From positions 3,063,363-3,127,362 of the forward strand of contig NW_020194685.1 of NCBI RefSeq assembly GCF_002865645.1: a stretch of DNA of 64,000 nucleotides, written 5' to 3'. How positions within the stretch are numbered: position 1 is the stretch's first letter; every line of letters starts with the position of its first letter. The position numbers were made by a program, and so were the translations under genes. This document shows positions 34,715 through 47,372 of this stretch, piece by piece. This DNA is from Hyaloscypha bicolor E. Its lineage: Eukaryota > Ascomycota > Leotiomycetes > Helotiales > Hyaloscyphaceae. The notes beneath the pieces were generated by a model. That model was not told where the DNA came from, did no database searches, and saw only the letters and a program-made list of their open reading frames with translations.

Positions 34715-37700
34715 ATATTGTATAATGCATTTGTATATATTACACTCGATACTAGAAAATCAAAATTTAATAATTAATGATTCTATTACTCATACGTAAT
34801 ATCCAAGCCTTATTAGATATATTTAAGTCATTTTGAGCTAATTAGATAAAGCAGATAATATTGATTCTAAGAATAATTCAAGTTAATAGATTATAGAAAT
34901 ATAAAGCCTATTATTTATATAACTTATTCCTCTTCTCTAATACTTTGCAGTACTAGAAACCTGATAGATTTATCTAATATTAAATTAATAATAAAGATAT
35001 ATATAATAGTAAATAATTCGTTTCATTTATATATCTTTTTAAGTTTTAGAAATATATATATTTTTAGGCTATAGATATTCGAATAGAAATACTAGTTTAT
35101 TTACTATTAATAAATATTTACTATTAAATCTAATTAGTTAAAATATATTAAGAATAAAATACTACTAATCTAGTTTTATAATACTAATATATATAGAAAA
35201 TTAGTATAGAAAATTAAGGTAATAATTAACTCTTTATTTACTATTAATTTTATTATTCCCAGCTTTCCTATAGGTTTTTTATTCTTATACTAGAATATAA
35301 ATAAAAAGAAAAGAAAAGGAGAAAGAGAAAAAGATATATATATATATATAAATTTAAAGAAGTAATTACTACATATTAGAAGTATTAATTTTCGGTAATT
35401 TTCAAGCGATTTTCGGGCATTTCTTATTCTATTCTATTATATTTTACTCTATTATACTCTATTCTATAGACTTTCTATTTATATATCGAAATATAAATAA
35501 AGAAAATAAAAGAAAAAGGAAAAAAGAGAGAAATATTTATTTTTAAAAGAAGTAGTTATTATATATTATAATTTTTAGTATTTCTTATTTTATTTTAATT
35601 AATATAAAAATACTATTAATTACTAGAAACTTGAAATCTCTATAATATTTATTAACTAGCTATATAGTAAAAGTATTAGAGTTAATATATAATATAGATT
35701 ATATATAGTCTAGAAATCAAGTTTATTTATATTAATTAGTCTCGTTTTTCTAATACTAAAATACTAATCTTTAATACTTTATAATAATATAAATTTAGGA
35801 ACTAAATTTTTAAAAAATATTAATAGTAAAAATATATATAATAGTAAAAAATTATTTTATTTTTTGGCTTATTTAAATAAAAATATATATATATTTCTAT
35901 ATTTAAATATTTAGATAAAAGAATTATTTTATTTACTATTATATAGCCTATTATTATTATATTCGAATTTTTTATAGAAATTAAGAATATAATACTATTA
36001 ATTCTATTTAATAATATAAAAGTATATATAAAATTAATATAAAAAATAAAGATTTTTGCTATATTTATACTAATAAAAATAATTAATAGTAGTTTTCTTA
36101 TTATAGGGCCTCTAGTTTAGTATTTTATATATTAAGAAAAGAAATAAGAAAAGAGAAAAAGAGGAATATATATATATAAGTAAGTAAGTAATTATAATAA
36201 TAGAAAAGTTATAAAAATATAGAATAAATTATATAATATTTACTTTATATTAACTATTTCTTTATTTCGATTATTTAAAGACTTTTTTATATTACCTAAC
36301 TCTTTTTTCTTATAACTATTTTCTTATTATTATATAATCTCTATATAAGCTTTTAATATATTTTAAATAGAAATAATTTATTAAAAAATAATTCAGATTT
36401 AAGGCCTATACTAATTGCTTTTATTTTCTATTTCTTTAATATTTTAATATCCTCTTTTAATATATAGCCGTTTATATAAATTAAAACAATTTCCCAGTTA
36501 ATAATAAAAGCAAACTTTAAGTTACTATTACCTGAATAAGCTATTTCTTTTACTAGATAATATATAGAACTAATATAATTAGCTCTAGTCTTATAAAATA
36601 ATAGTAAAATAGAATGAGATTATTAGTATTAATTAAGGATTTAAAAGACTTTCTAAGTTTTGAACCTATAATATAAACTATATAAATACTCTTTTAATTA
36701 GTAAAGTATTATATAATTATCGAGTTTTTAAAGCTATTCTAATTTAATACTAGTAAGTTATTTAACTAGCCTAGCTATAGAACTTTTCTAATTAGGTTTA
36801 ATAAAGTTTTATAAATTATTAATTTATATAAAAAGTATATAAATAAATAAGAAATCTTTATAGGCTATATTAAGCTAAAGAATTATTATAATAGTATATA
36901 TAATAATTATAAAAGGTAAAATAAGAAAGCTAATTACGAAATAAAAGATATAAATAAATATAAGTTTAAATATATAGAGGAACTATTAAAGAAAAAATAT
37001 AAAATAATAAAAAAAGAATTATAAAGCTAATTAATTATAAACTAGCTAATAGAAAAAAGACTTAATAAATAAAGCCTGGTTATATAGTAAATAAAGAGAT
37101 TTTATATATTTAAAAATATTTAAAAATATGGCTTTTATATATAGAAAAATATATAGAATTCAATTATCTAGTTTTAATTCATAAAATAAACTAAAACTCT
37201 AGAAATAGCTAATTAAATCCTAACTAAATAAATAAATTCTAACTAAATATAGCTTGGATTTAATTATAATAAAAGATTTAATTATTTCTTATAATTAATA
37301 GGCTTAGTAATATGTTTTATATAAGTTATATAATAGAATTATTTAAGAGAAATAAGCTTAACTATTTTCAGATACTAGTAAAAAGCAGGTATTTTCTGAT
37401 ATTTAATATTAGTAATAGAAATAGAAATAGGTAATTAGATTAAAAATAATAGATAGTTATTAGGCTTTAGAAAGGAATTAGAAGATCTAGAAAATAGCTC
37501 TTTTAATATAAGTATATTAGATTCTAATAAAGATATAGAAATTAGGTAATTAAATAAATTTATAATAGGCTTTTTCGAGGCAAATTAATTTATAGTTAGA
37601 TTAGAGTTTACTAATAGATCGGAATTCTAGATAAATATATATTAGAAAAAAAGAATAAAAAAGAAAGTAGATTTATATAATTATTTCAAACTCTGCCCGA

Positions 37701-40700
37701 GAATTAATAATAGTAAAAGAACTAGAAGTTTTATATTTTAGTTTATTTATTTTAAAAGTTATTTTAAAAGTTTTACTTTCCGAAATAATTAATTATATTC
37801 TAAAGTTTATAATAAAGGAATTATTAGAATTAAGAATATAATTAAACCAAATTAGCTTTTTATATTTAGTATAATTAAATATTCTAAAAGTATTATAATC
37901 GGATATATTATTATTAGTATAGCTATTTCTTTGGGAATCACGTATATAGTTACGGGATACGGGATACGGGATATGAGTAATAGGATATGGGATACGGGAT
38001 ATAGTTATATGACCTTGCGTCCCATTAGTAACTCGACTAGTAGACTAGATTTCTTTAGGCTTAGCAGATTTAGGGATCGCATATTAATACTATAATACTA
38101 TAATCCCTACTTCTAAATAATAATAATAACTTTACTAACTAATATAACTAGTATTTCTATACCTATATAATAGTATTATATATTACTAGTAAACTAATAA
38201 TTATTTAATATTTATATAGTAATACCTATTTCAAGTTTCTAGATATTAGTAAATAATAGCTTAAGGCTATAAATATATTTCTTAACTAATTAAATTATTA
38301 ATAAAATAATATTATAGAACTTGAAATTCCTTTTATTACTAAAATAAAGCTTAAATTACTTCTTTTAAAACTAGAAAGTAATATAATTATAGAACTAGTA
38401 TTCTTTAAATATTAGCTAAATATATTTTAATATAAACTTTTTAATAGAAGAAATAGTATAGTTTTAGAAATAATAAATATATTTAGTTATAAATATTAGT
38501 AATTATATAATAAAAAAAAGGGAAATATATTTACTAGCTTTTTTATATTTTAATTATATCTTAATATTCTTTTAATAAATATCTAGTAATATATATTCGA
38601 ATTTATATATAATTTAATATATTAGAAACTTCTCTAGTATTAAGTATATTTTACTCTTTTTTCTTTTTTTATTAGAATTATTTATTAGCTATATTAAAAT
38701 TATAAAAATAGTAGAAAATAGCTTTATAAGATTATTTATATATTAAGAAATAGGAAGTTATTTAGTATAAAGAGAATTATATATTATAATAGTTAGATTA
38801 TTTTGGTATTTAGTATTTTGAATTACTTGAAGTTTTATTATATTAAAAGAGCTATTATTAGCAGAATTAGCTCTATTTCTAAAAGTATAAAATTTAAAGA
38901 AAAAGAAATAAAATAAAAGAAATATTAAAATTTACTAAGGGCTATTTATTAAAATAGATTTAGAAAGCAACTATTAAGAGATATAGGTATTAGAAATAAA
39001 CTAGCTAAAAAGAGAAAAAGAAGCTAAAATACTATTAGATATTATAGAAAGCTAGCTAATACTAGGTTATATAAGGGCAATAAAATAAGTAATAGAAATA
39101 GAGGCTTATAGATTAAATTCAATACTATTAGATCTATAAATATAGTACTAATTATAGAATTTAATAGTAAACTTATAAAAGTATTCTTTAGAATCTCGGG
39201 CTATATTTAAACAGGTATTTTATTATAGAATTATATACTTTGAAAAATTAATTAAAGTTAATTCGAATATTATAATTAAAATTTTAAGAAAAATTAAGGA
39301 ATTTAAAATACAGAATTAGTTATATAAATAGCTAAAAAAGTAATTTCTATAAATAAATAATAAAGAAGCTAAAGAAAAAAATATATATCTTATATATTTA
39401 AGCTAATTAATTCTTTCTGAAATTACTTGTAATTTAAGTTATTATTTCTAATATAAAGAAAGCTTTCCGGGAGAATTAGTAATATTATAAATTAAAAAGT
39501 CTAATTACTTTATAATATTTGAATTCAGAAATCAAGATTAAACTAGAAGATTTTATTTAAGATATTTCCTTTTATAATAGCTGCTTTATATTTCCTATAT
39601 AAAATAACTAATTTAACTAAAACTAGAAATATTATGATATATATATATATAATTATAAATTATAGCTTAAAATATATAATATATATAAATATATAAAGAA
39701 ATATTATTATTTATTCTAATATTTAAAAGCTTTAAAATATTGAAATTAATATTCTAGAAAAATAGAGTTTAATAATATTAATTAAATATTACTAGTAAAA
39801 GATATTTATTAAGATTTATGAAAATTAGTATATGAAATAAACTAAATAACTTAAAAAAATATGAATTTTATTCTAATATTTATAATTTTTAAGAATTCTA
39901 TTATAGAGTTTTATATTTATAGATTAACTATATTATTTAATTCCCTATCCCAAATACTAGTAAAGAAAAAAAAGCTTTTCTAAAACGTGATTTTAGTATA
40001 TAAAATCTATTTTAATTATATATATATTCTATAAATTAGTATATTTAAAAACCTTATTTCTAATTTTAGATATATAAAATACTAATAATATAATTCAATT
40101 CTATAGATTCTAAGAATTATATTACTTTTTATTTACTAGTTCTATAAAATAATTCTATAAATAGATATTAGCTAAATTATATATATATATACTAGAATAA
40201 GATTTCAAATAGCTTTAATTAAAAAAAGTAATATAATAAATAATATAGAAAAGCCTAATTTATATATTACTAAAATAATTAGGAAATCTTTAGCTTTTAT
40301 TATTAGAATTTAATATATTAATTCTTAATACTTTTTCTAAAATAGAAATAGTTTTAAATATAAAAAATAAAAGTATATTTTTATAATAAAAGAAAGCTTA
40401 TTACTTTTATTAGCTCGAAAGAATATAGAAATATAGCCTAATTAAATATAAGTTATAAAATACTATTATATTATTAAATAAGATATATAATTTAATATAC
40501 TAATATAAATCCAAATAATAACCCGAGAATAGATATTAATATTAAATAGAAATAGCTTATTATATCTATTAATTAACTAAATATAATTCGAGCCAGATAT
40601 AATATTTATTTATTTATTTAATTATATTCTTTTTATTTATTAAATAATAGCTTCGAAATTAAGAATATATAATATTATAAATAAGATATCTTTATATAGA

Positions 40701-41638
40701 ATTTAATTAATTAGCTATTTTTTCAGAAATAGTTATATAAAAGCCTTTATTTATAGTTTTTAATTTGGCTATTATTAAGCTCTTTTTATAGAACTTTAAA
40801 TAGCTAAATATTTTTTTTTTTTTTCTTTTAAATATATCTATTTACTATAAAAGCCTAATCTTTTTCTATAAATATATTACTTGAAATTTATTAATATTAT
40901 ATTTATAATACTAAAATTTAATAACTATTTTATTATTAATATAGCTTATCCTAAATAATATAATAATCTGAATATATAGATTTAGTATATTTTAAATAAT
41001 TATATATTTATAAATGCCCTAGAAATATAGTTATTAATAAATTATTCTTTCTAAAACTATCTAGCTAAAGGTAATTTTAATATTTTGGGCGATTTTTTCA
41101 GTTATATAATAGGCCCGTATCCAGTTAATAATATAAGCTTGAATTAGATCTAGATCTATTCTTAAATAAGGTATTTTAATAGATTTATAAAGGGTTATAA
41201 TTATTTTAATAGTTTTAATGATTTTTATAGTATTATTAATAAGGGAAATATAAAATCGCAATTTCTGAAAGTAATTAAAATTAAATAAGACTTATTAAAA
41301 AGTACTAAATTACTATAGTAACCGAGCGATTTTTGGTATATTAATTCTTTTAAACTTTATAAATAATAAATAGTTAATATTAAAGTATATTTATTACTAA
41401 TAATAATAGTAAGTAATATATATAATTAATTCTTGATTTATAATTAAACCTTAATACTATTAGTTCCAGGGTCTAGCCCTAATTAAATACAGTATTTCTA
41501 ATGCCTAAAGTAATACTAAAAGTCAAGTGCAATATTCAAAAGCACTACAAAGTGCGAATATGCTATATGCAAAGTGCTAATATCGAATGCAATTAAAAAT
41601 CGGGGTTTTGGCAGTACAGGGGTTAGAGGCCTCGGTAT
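34715..41638. repeat. AT-rich RIP-mutated island 1
   Basis: About 6.9 kb of extreme A+T sequence (TA, AT, TTA and ATA words dominate; C and G are scarce outside AGC/GCT/CCG remnants). No intact frame of useful length exists on either strand. Stops are mostly TAA and TAG, as from CAA, CAG and TGG. This is what RIP does to repeated DNA, so the island is read as old transposons, not genes. Around 36940-37300 the plus strand keeps a long frame if TAA/TAG are read as Gln. A less degraded patch lies at 37920-38090. Confidence 0.85.
37955..38015 (+). repeat. GGGATAC heptamer repeats in the AT-rich island
   Basis: Degenerate tandem copies of GGGATA(C/T) (GGGATACGGGATACGGGATA, then TAGGATATGGGATACGGGAT), followed by GC-richer unique sequence to about 38090. 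They contrast with the surrounding base composition. Confidence 0.6.
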
Positions 41639-42290
41639 TTGCAGGGGAAAAACTGAAACGACCCCCCCTCAACCCCCCCCCCCCCCCGGGTGTCGATTAG
41701 GGGTGTCAATTACCAGGATTAGGGGTGTCGATTGGGAGCAGACTATCTACTAAACCAAAGCAGAGGCGCTCGGACAGGAATACCAAAACTCTGGCTTTTT
41801 CTTTAATTTAATTTAATTTTATAAAGAATTAATATAATCTAATACTTGCTTTATATCTTTATAGCGCTAATAAAAGGCATTCAAATATAAACTTTTTATA
41901 AAATTTGGATTAGTAATTATTCTTTAAATTAAAGAAGTTAAAAAATCACATATTTTAAAGCTTAAAAGTAAGCTTAAAAAAACCTAGAAGTTTAGTAGTA
42001 ATAAGTCCCTAAAACCAGATACAAGAGCCTTATAAGCCTATAATTTATAAGGCCTTATTCCTTTGTCCGGCGAGACATTGCTATATTAGCGGCCGCATAT
42101 AAATATCCTTAATTCGGATTATATTCTGGGATAGGGCTCAAAAACTTGAACTTAATTAGTTAGTATATAAACTCCCTTATATTAAAAAATCTAACTTAAA
42201 TTTTTTAAAGAGCTTAAGTAGCCAAATACAAGTGGTTGACACCCCTAATAAATACCAGGAGGGGTCGTTTCAGTTTTCCCCCTTTGCAGG
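41639..42290. mobile_element. ~650-bp MITE-like inverted-repeat element
   Basis: The left end GCAGGGGAAAAACTGAAACG (from 41641) is mirrored by the right end at 42261-42287, which in reverse complement reads GCAAAGGGGGAAAACTGAAA. Just inside, TTAGGGGTGTC on the left pairs with GACACCCCTAA on the right. The interior is AT-rich and non-coding, and contains a long C homopolymer near 41673 and a relic of the GCGGCCGC arm near 42091. No coding capacity is present, and the target-site duplication is unclear. Confidence 0.7.
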
Positions 42291-42389
42291 CACAGCCACC
42301 TGAGATTTCCGTAATTAGAAGGTGTCACTCACTAGTTCTAATCGCTCACACCCCCTTCCCGCTCAACTTGGATTTTGGAGACCTTAATA

Positions 42390-42545
42390 CAGGGAAACCC
42401 GGTTATAAGGGTAATCTCTTTATAAGGGTAGTAAATCGGGAACCAAATTTTTTTTCCTACCAAAATTAGTCTGGATATAAGGGTAACTCCTTTATAAGAG
42501 TAATTATTCTGGAACCGGCCGTACCCTTATAACCAGGTTTCCCTG
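42390..42545. mobile_element. 156-bp Tc1/mariner-type MITE with TA duplication
   Basis: The ends are inverted repeats of about 24 bp: CAGGGAAACCCGGTTATAAG at 42390 and its complement, with one C/T difference, ending at 42545. The dinucleotide TA flanks both sides (42388-42389 and 42546-42547), the target duplication of Tc1/mariner elements. A CAGGG... terminus fits the pogo/Fot1 side of that group. Internal GGGTAA...TTTATAAGGGTA copies repeat the end motif. It is non-coding and must be mobilised in trans. Confidence 0.85.
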
Positions 42546-42547
42546 TA

Positions 42548-44592
42548 CTACAATTCGAAGAATTAATACGATATTCACAATATTTGGAGTATTGTCAACT
42601 TGAAAGGTTTTAGAATCTTCCAAAGGCTTTGAAAAATCGAAAAAAAATTGGTAGGGTAGGTGTGGGCGGGAAGGGGGTTTGGGCGGTTGGTGGGTGACCC
42701 CTTCTACAGGGGTATTTTGTGCATCAGCCTCCTTCCAGGCTTAATCTGTGTGCAGCATGGTAACACAGGACCTCGTCAGATGGATTCCTGGAACAATTTC
42801 CTGTGTTATATATCAGCTCTTTCTTCAATCTGCTTCGTATCACCAGGTGGCACTTATCAACGAGATAGTCAAAGCTGGAAGAAACTTGCACACAGAGGAG
42901 AGATGGAGACCTCATATACGAATATTTGCATCCGCCCTCTAGAAATAATGCTTCAATAATCAGATTTTGTATAAGGCTTTGGTAATCTAATAGATGCAAC
43001 CCTCCTATTTTCCCCCTTTCTAGATAGAGCTCGATTATTTATAAATTATCAAATACAACTGTTAATTTTTTCAATGTAGCTGCAGCAAGAATATATTGTT
43101 CTTATAACGATCCTAATTAATTACACTTAACTCTCGTATTGCATCTCAAAGTGAATTGCAATGTTGGATTAGCTCCCAGGCTGGTTATTTCAGTGATCAA
43201 TAACCGTCTTAATTTGAGCAGCATTATTTCGTAACCAGTACTCACCTTCTCGTAAATACTCACACCGCGATCGACACAACGAAAAGAAGGTGAGATCCCA
43301 TTTTTTCTGGCAGCCCGGCACCAACCAGCTTGATGATGCCAGTTCTAGGCTCAGGAATTAAGGTGCACTTACAGCGGCAAGGACTGCAATCGGAAAACAA
43401 AATGCTGATGCCCACTTGGATCAGATTCAAACTGTTACGTTTCTAGCGGACGATGATCGATGGTTAAAGCCAAGATCAATCCAGAGAGCTTGGGCGAAGT
43501 CTTGAAAGTAATTTGAGTGTGAGAGGGTAGAGCTGAGATGGCTGACGTTGGGCGGTGGGGTGGGCACCGTGGGACGACGACACATAGGTCGAGTAATCGC
43601 ATGACCAAAGGAAACTAGATAACCTGTGTAGAGGTCCGGATAGACTTGGAAGGAGAGGACTCTGTTCAAGAGAAAAAACTCCAGTAGATAGCTAGAAGTA
43701 GCATCCTGAAAGAGTGACTTACTGGGAGAGACGAGTCCCTTATTCCTTTTCTGAGTGCTTGTCCCAATCCGGCTCCGGCACTCAGGGGCTTGCCTCGCTT
43801 ATTTGAGCCAGAAAACGTCCGTAACACACGTCAATCGTTTGATGTTTTGACTTAGATAGAACATATATAGTTGCACAAATGCATCCAACTCGAAATTTCA
43901 GAGTCGCAACCGATATAAGTTTTGTAGAAAAATTGGTATTTTGAAGTGTTGGGGGCGGAAGAAGCGAGTTACTTGCTTGGAGCCCAACATTGTGGTTGTC
44001 CGCAGGTCTTCATACCATCCATCTACTTTCCCTGAAAGAAGTCTAGCATTGCGCTCCAATACGTCATTAAAACAACAAGAGTGTTTATTGCCCCGATTTA
44101 ATCACACTCTTGAAGCCTCATTTTCGTGATCTCTAAAACAAAACCATGGTGTTCTCATTTGTCATTCCCACGGCAAGTAGCGATTCCGCTCCCTGAATTT
44201 GGAATACCATCACCCCACTGTCCAATGAGTCCAAACTACCCCGCAGTACCAGACCCGTAACTGGCAGCCACAACGGCAAGGCGCCGGGGCCAAGACCAAA
44301 ACGTACAATGGTGAAAAAGAATGAAGGCATATTCCGGAATTCCGACCAAAGCAATTACACATGGCTGTCCTGCTCTCTTTTCGTTCGTGCCTTCCCTGAG
44401 AAAGCTCCCCTGCCCAGCTGAGCTCTGCGTGAGGCTTACATGGAGAGCTCCGAGCTATAGCTTATAATCGGGAAGTTCTCCAGCCTCAAAATTTTCTCAA
44501 ACCCTCACACCACTGTCGTTCCTGGCTTCAAGTCTTTGATCAAAAATTCTTCCAATTACTTTCAGAGAACGCCAATCAGCTCGAAAACAACA
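42548..44592. other. Gene-poor stretch
   Basis: About 2 kb with scattered short frames (for example 42660-42959 plus and 43427-43669 minus) showing no family signature. 44350-44592 should contain the promoter of the cupredoxin gene. Otherwise I see nothing supportable. Confidence 0.4.
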
Positions 44593-45366
44593 ATGTATGC
44601 ATCAATCGGCTTTCTTGCAGGCCTAGCAGCCACTGTGGTTGCAAAAACCATCGTCATCACCGCCGGCACTGGCGGATTGGCGTTCTCTCCCGACACCATG
44701 ACCGCTGCTGTAGGCGATGTACTGGAATTCCACTTCGTGGGCAGCATCCACACTGCCGTGCAAGGCGACTTCAGTTCTCCATGTGTCCAGTCCAGCGGGG
44801 GTTTTGACTCTGGAAAAATCAGCAGCGTAGGTCATCTCCCGCCTCCTACTAGATATCAAGTGGCTGACATTGTCATGATTTGCTAGGCCAGCGTCTTCCA
44901 AGTCACAGTGAAAAACACCGATCCGATGTGGTTCTTCTGCGCAACACCCACTCATTGCCAAGGCGGTATGGCCGGCGTCGTGAACCCACCTTCAACTGGC
45001 GATTCCCTGGCTGCTTATAAATCCGCGGCGGGAAATGCACCTTCTTCGTCATCATCTGGGAAGGTATCAGGTGGCGTCGTTTTGCCAGTAGGAAGCTCTG
45101 GCTCAAGCTCCAGCGCGACTCCCGCCCCGCCATCCACTTTCTCAGGTGCTAGCGCAGCAACCTCCACTGTATCGGGTGTAGCTACTGCTTCTCCTTCGAG
45201 TATGACACCGGCAGGAGCCGGGAGTCCAACCAGTAGCTCTTCGGGAACGACGTCCCCGACGCCTAATTCTACTGGGGCAGGAAACTCGCTGATCGCGACG
45301 AGTGGAAATATCGTGCCTCTCGGTCTTGTGTTCGGGTTAGGGGCTTTCGTTGTTTTGATGGCTTGA
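44593..45366 (+). CDS. Extracellular cupredoxin-like, Ser/Thr-rich, probably GPI-anchored protein
   Basis: Two exons, 44593-44826 and 44887-45366 (60-nt GTAGGT...CTAG intron, phase 0), give 237 aa. The upstream open frame begins at a TTG, so the ATG at 44593 (ACAACAATG) is chosen. Residues 1-17 (MYASIGFLAGLAATVVA) are a signal peptide. Residues about 18-135 form a plastocyanin-like fold with the expected type 1 copper ligands: His in GSIHTAVQGDF, Cys in FFCATPTHCQGGM, the following His and the Met. A Ser/Thr/Pro-rich region follows, and the C-terminus is hydrophobic (GNIVPLGLVFGLGAFVVLMA), as for GPI attachment. Fungal homologues are cell-wall or surface proteins. Electron-transfer partners are unknown. 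Confidence 0.92.
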
Positions 45367-46339
45367 GGAAGAAGATACGAGAGCAAAGTTAGGGAATTCG
45401 TGGCTTGGAAATGTTGGCTCCATTTCAAAGTTACGGTGGGAATAATATGCGTTACATGTTCTTTCATACATCTGGCAAAGAAGGTCGAAACTCTCTCGTT
45501 GCATTCTTCCCTTTCGTCGAGTATTAGGAACTACCCACCCCACACCTCGAGAGCAGCAAGGAAAGCTTCTGTTCCATTTGATCTCTTCTCTTAGCAAAAT
45601 CGAAAGTTATTAAAATTGAACTACCTGGCAAGAAAAGAAGAAAGTCAGAAATAGCATCACTGAGTTCAGTTAACGAATGGTAAAATGAATGCAGCAGAAA
45701 ACTTCCTGTAGGTTGCAATCCCAAAGAGTAGCAGGGCGATGCGTGTCATAACAATGGCTCAGAATCATCCTTTCAGCCGATCTTCAAACATTAGAGAAAC
45801 CCCAAGGATCTAACCAGAACTCTTCACCAAGCAAACGAACATTACAGGAGTCACTACCGAAAAAGAAAAAGCCAAAGTAATTAGATATCATGAGATGTTA
45901 GCATGTCTAGCACGAAGCATATTACTTGGAGAATATGAGAGGATCAAGGAATAATTTGCACTTGCGACAGATAAAATTGGCTCGGGGCATGGCAATACTT
46001 ATGTAGAAAAGGCTGTTTGTAGAGGAAGTACCACTCCTGGAAGTGTGCCCTTTTCTTTTTGCTAGGTCAGCGAATCGGCGGTGAGCCTGCACGGAAACAC
46101 AACACGATGATCGAAAAAATAATCAAACATCCTCCTATTTGTCAGCTTTCCTCTCTCACTGTCAATCGTGGGGGTTTTGCAGTGTGCAACGGACGTGCTG
46201 GTTCAAACTCCGGAGCGTGTGCCTACAGGTAACGTTTAAGGTGTCTTAGTTTAGTAGGACGTCCTGTAAGTTGCTGAGTTGATTACTTGCAATTGTCGGC
46301 GTTGACTTCAGCCAACGCGGCAACGCCACCGTAACGGGA
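45367..46339. other. Intergenic region
   Basis: About 1 kb without a supported gene. The frames present are short, overlap one another and show no signature. Confidence 0.45.
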
Positions 46340-46591
46340 ATGGAGCCGCGAGTGATTCGAACAGAAGAAATTGGGAAGAGGACGCAATACCTTGCCGAAG
46401 GTATAGACTCTCGAACATCTGCCATGCAAAGTTGTATCGAGGACATTGAACAAGGACTAGACGGATTGAGGGCGGATATAAGAAGACAATTGGAGTACAT
46501 AATTAGGCTAAACGCGCAGATGGAAGCCAGCATCGGGGCGACGAAAAACTTGGCAAGTATTCTACAAGGGATCTTAGATTTTGCCGAACGT
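46340..46591 (+). CDS. Possible exon of a short helical protein
   Basis: ATG at 46340 opens an all-helical, charged segment (QYLAEGIDSRTSAMQ...EDIEQGLDGLRADI...GILDFAER) that runs into a canonical GTAAGT donor at 46590. The first 83 residues look like real coding sequence, with coiled-coil spacing. I could not find the next exon with a consistent phase, and the frame read through ends at 46762 in low-complexity sequence. No family is recognised. It may be a fragment. Confidence 0.4.
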
Positions 46592-46758
46592 AAGTACTCC
46601 CCTACAATGGCTCCCTGCAGCGGCTCATTACATGCAGGGAAGACAAAACAAATGGAGGCTCGGGTCCAAATATTTGCGGCAATTTTCTCAATCTCGTATC
46701 CCACTCCCACTCCCACTCGGCGACGGGAAAGAAAGGCTCATATAAATGCTCGGTGCAG

Positions 46759-47157
46759 ATGAATAAACGGCTATTCATGATCTCACATTCATGTTACGAG
46801 AAGCCGGAAGCATTAGTATTCAAGCACAAGGCCAAGGACGGTGGCTTCTTCGATTACCCCGATTTCCAGACTGGCTTTGATCGGATAGAAGTGATATCAT
46901 ATTAGCCAATGGACTTCGGAACAGGATGGCATGGCAAGATACTCACCAATGACGCTGATGTGCGCCGTGCTTGCCCAAGGACTTGCAAAGCGAGATGGGT
47001 TGATTTTTTCTCTGGTGTCCATAACATCAACGACGACAATCTCAGCGAGGGACCTGAATTGCGAAATGTTGCTGTTGCCAGCGGCTCGCTCGACTGGGAG
47101 TCATTGATGATAAATATAAATAGGAAGGCTTTCGATGACCTGAGCTTCATTAGGTAG
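46759..47157 (+). pseudogene. Small open frame interrupted by one TAG
   Basis: ATG at 46759 opens 48 codons (FKHKAKDGGFFDYPDFQTGF and so on) to TAG at 46903-46905. The same frame then runs 84 further codons (MDFGTGWHGKILTNDADVRR... ) to TAG at 47155. Composition is similar on both sides, and CAG to TAG would explain the break. The family is unknown. It could be two exons with an unrecognised intron, or a decayed gene. It lies about 200 bp upstream of the tRNA gene. Confidence 0.4.
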
Positions 47158-47372
47158 TTGTTAAATCCAATAATGATAATACCATTATAGTGTGTTCAAA
47201 TATTTGCAGTTATTGGGTCTTGAAATTTTGATGGGGTGCTCCCCGCTTTAAAGCTTGGAAAAGGGGAGAGGCTGACCAATCAGAGCTTGAGCACTTGGCG
47301 GAAAGGAGCTCCAAAGCTCAGACTAGTATGTAATAAAATAAGGAAAAATTGTGCTAATTATTCCAAGTCTTC

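Noticed and set aside
37955..38015. Telomeric repeat
   Set aside because: GGGATAC is not the fungal TTAGGG repeat, and the array is short, degenerate and internal.
41061..41261. 66-codon minus-strand frame in island 1
   Set aside because: Chance open frame in AT-rich, RIP-mutated sequence.
42660..42999. Overlapping 99- and 91-codon frames on opposite strands
   Set aside because: No domain, no splice-consistent extension, and flanked by repeats.
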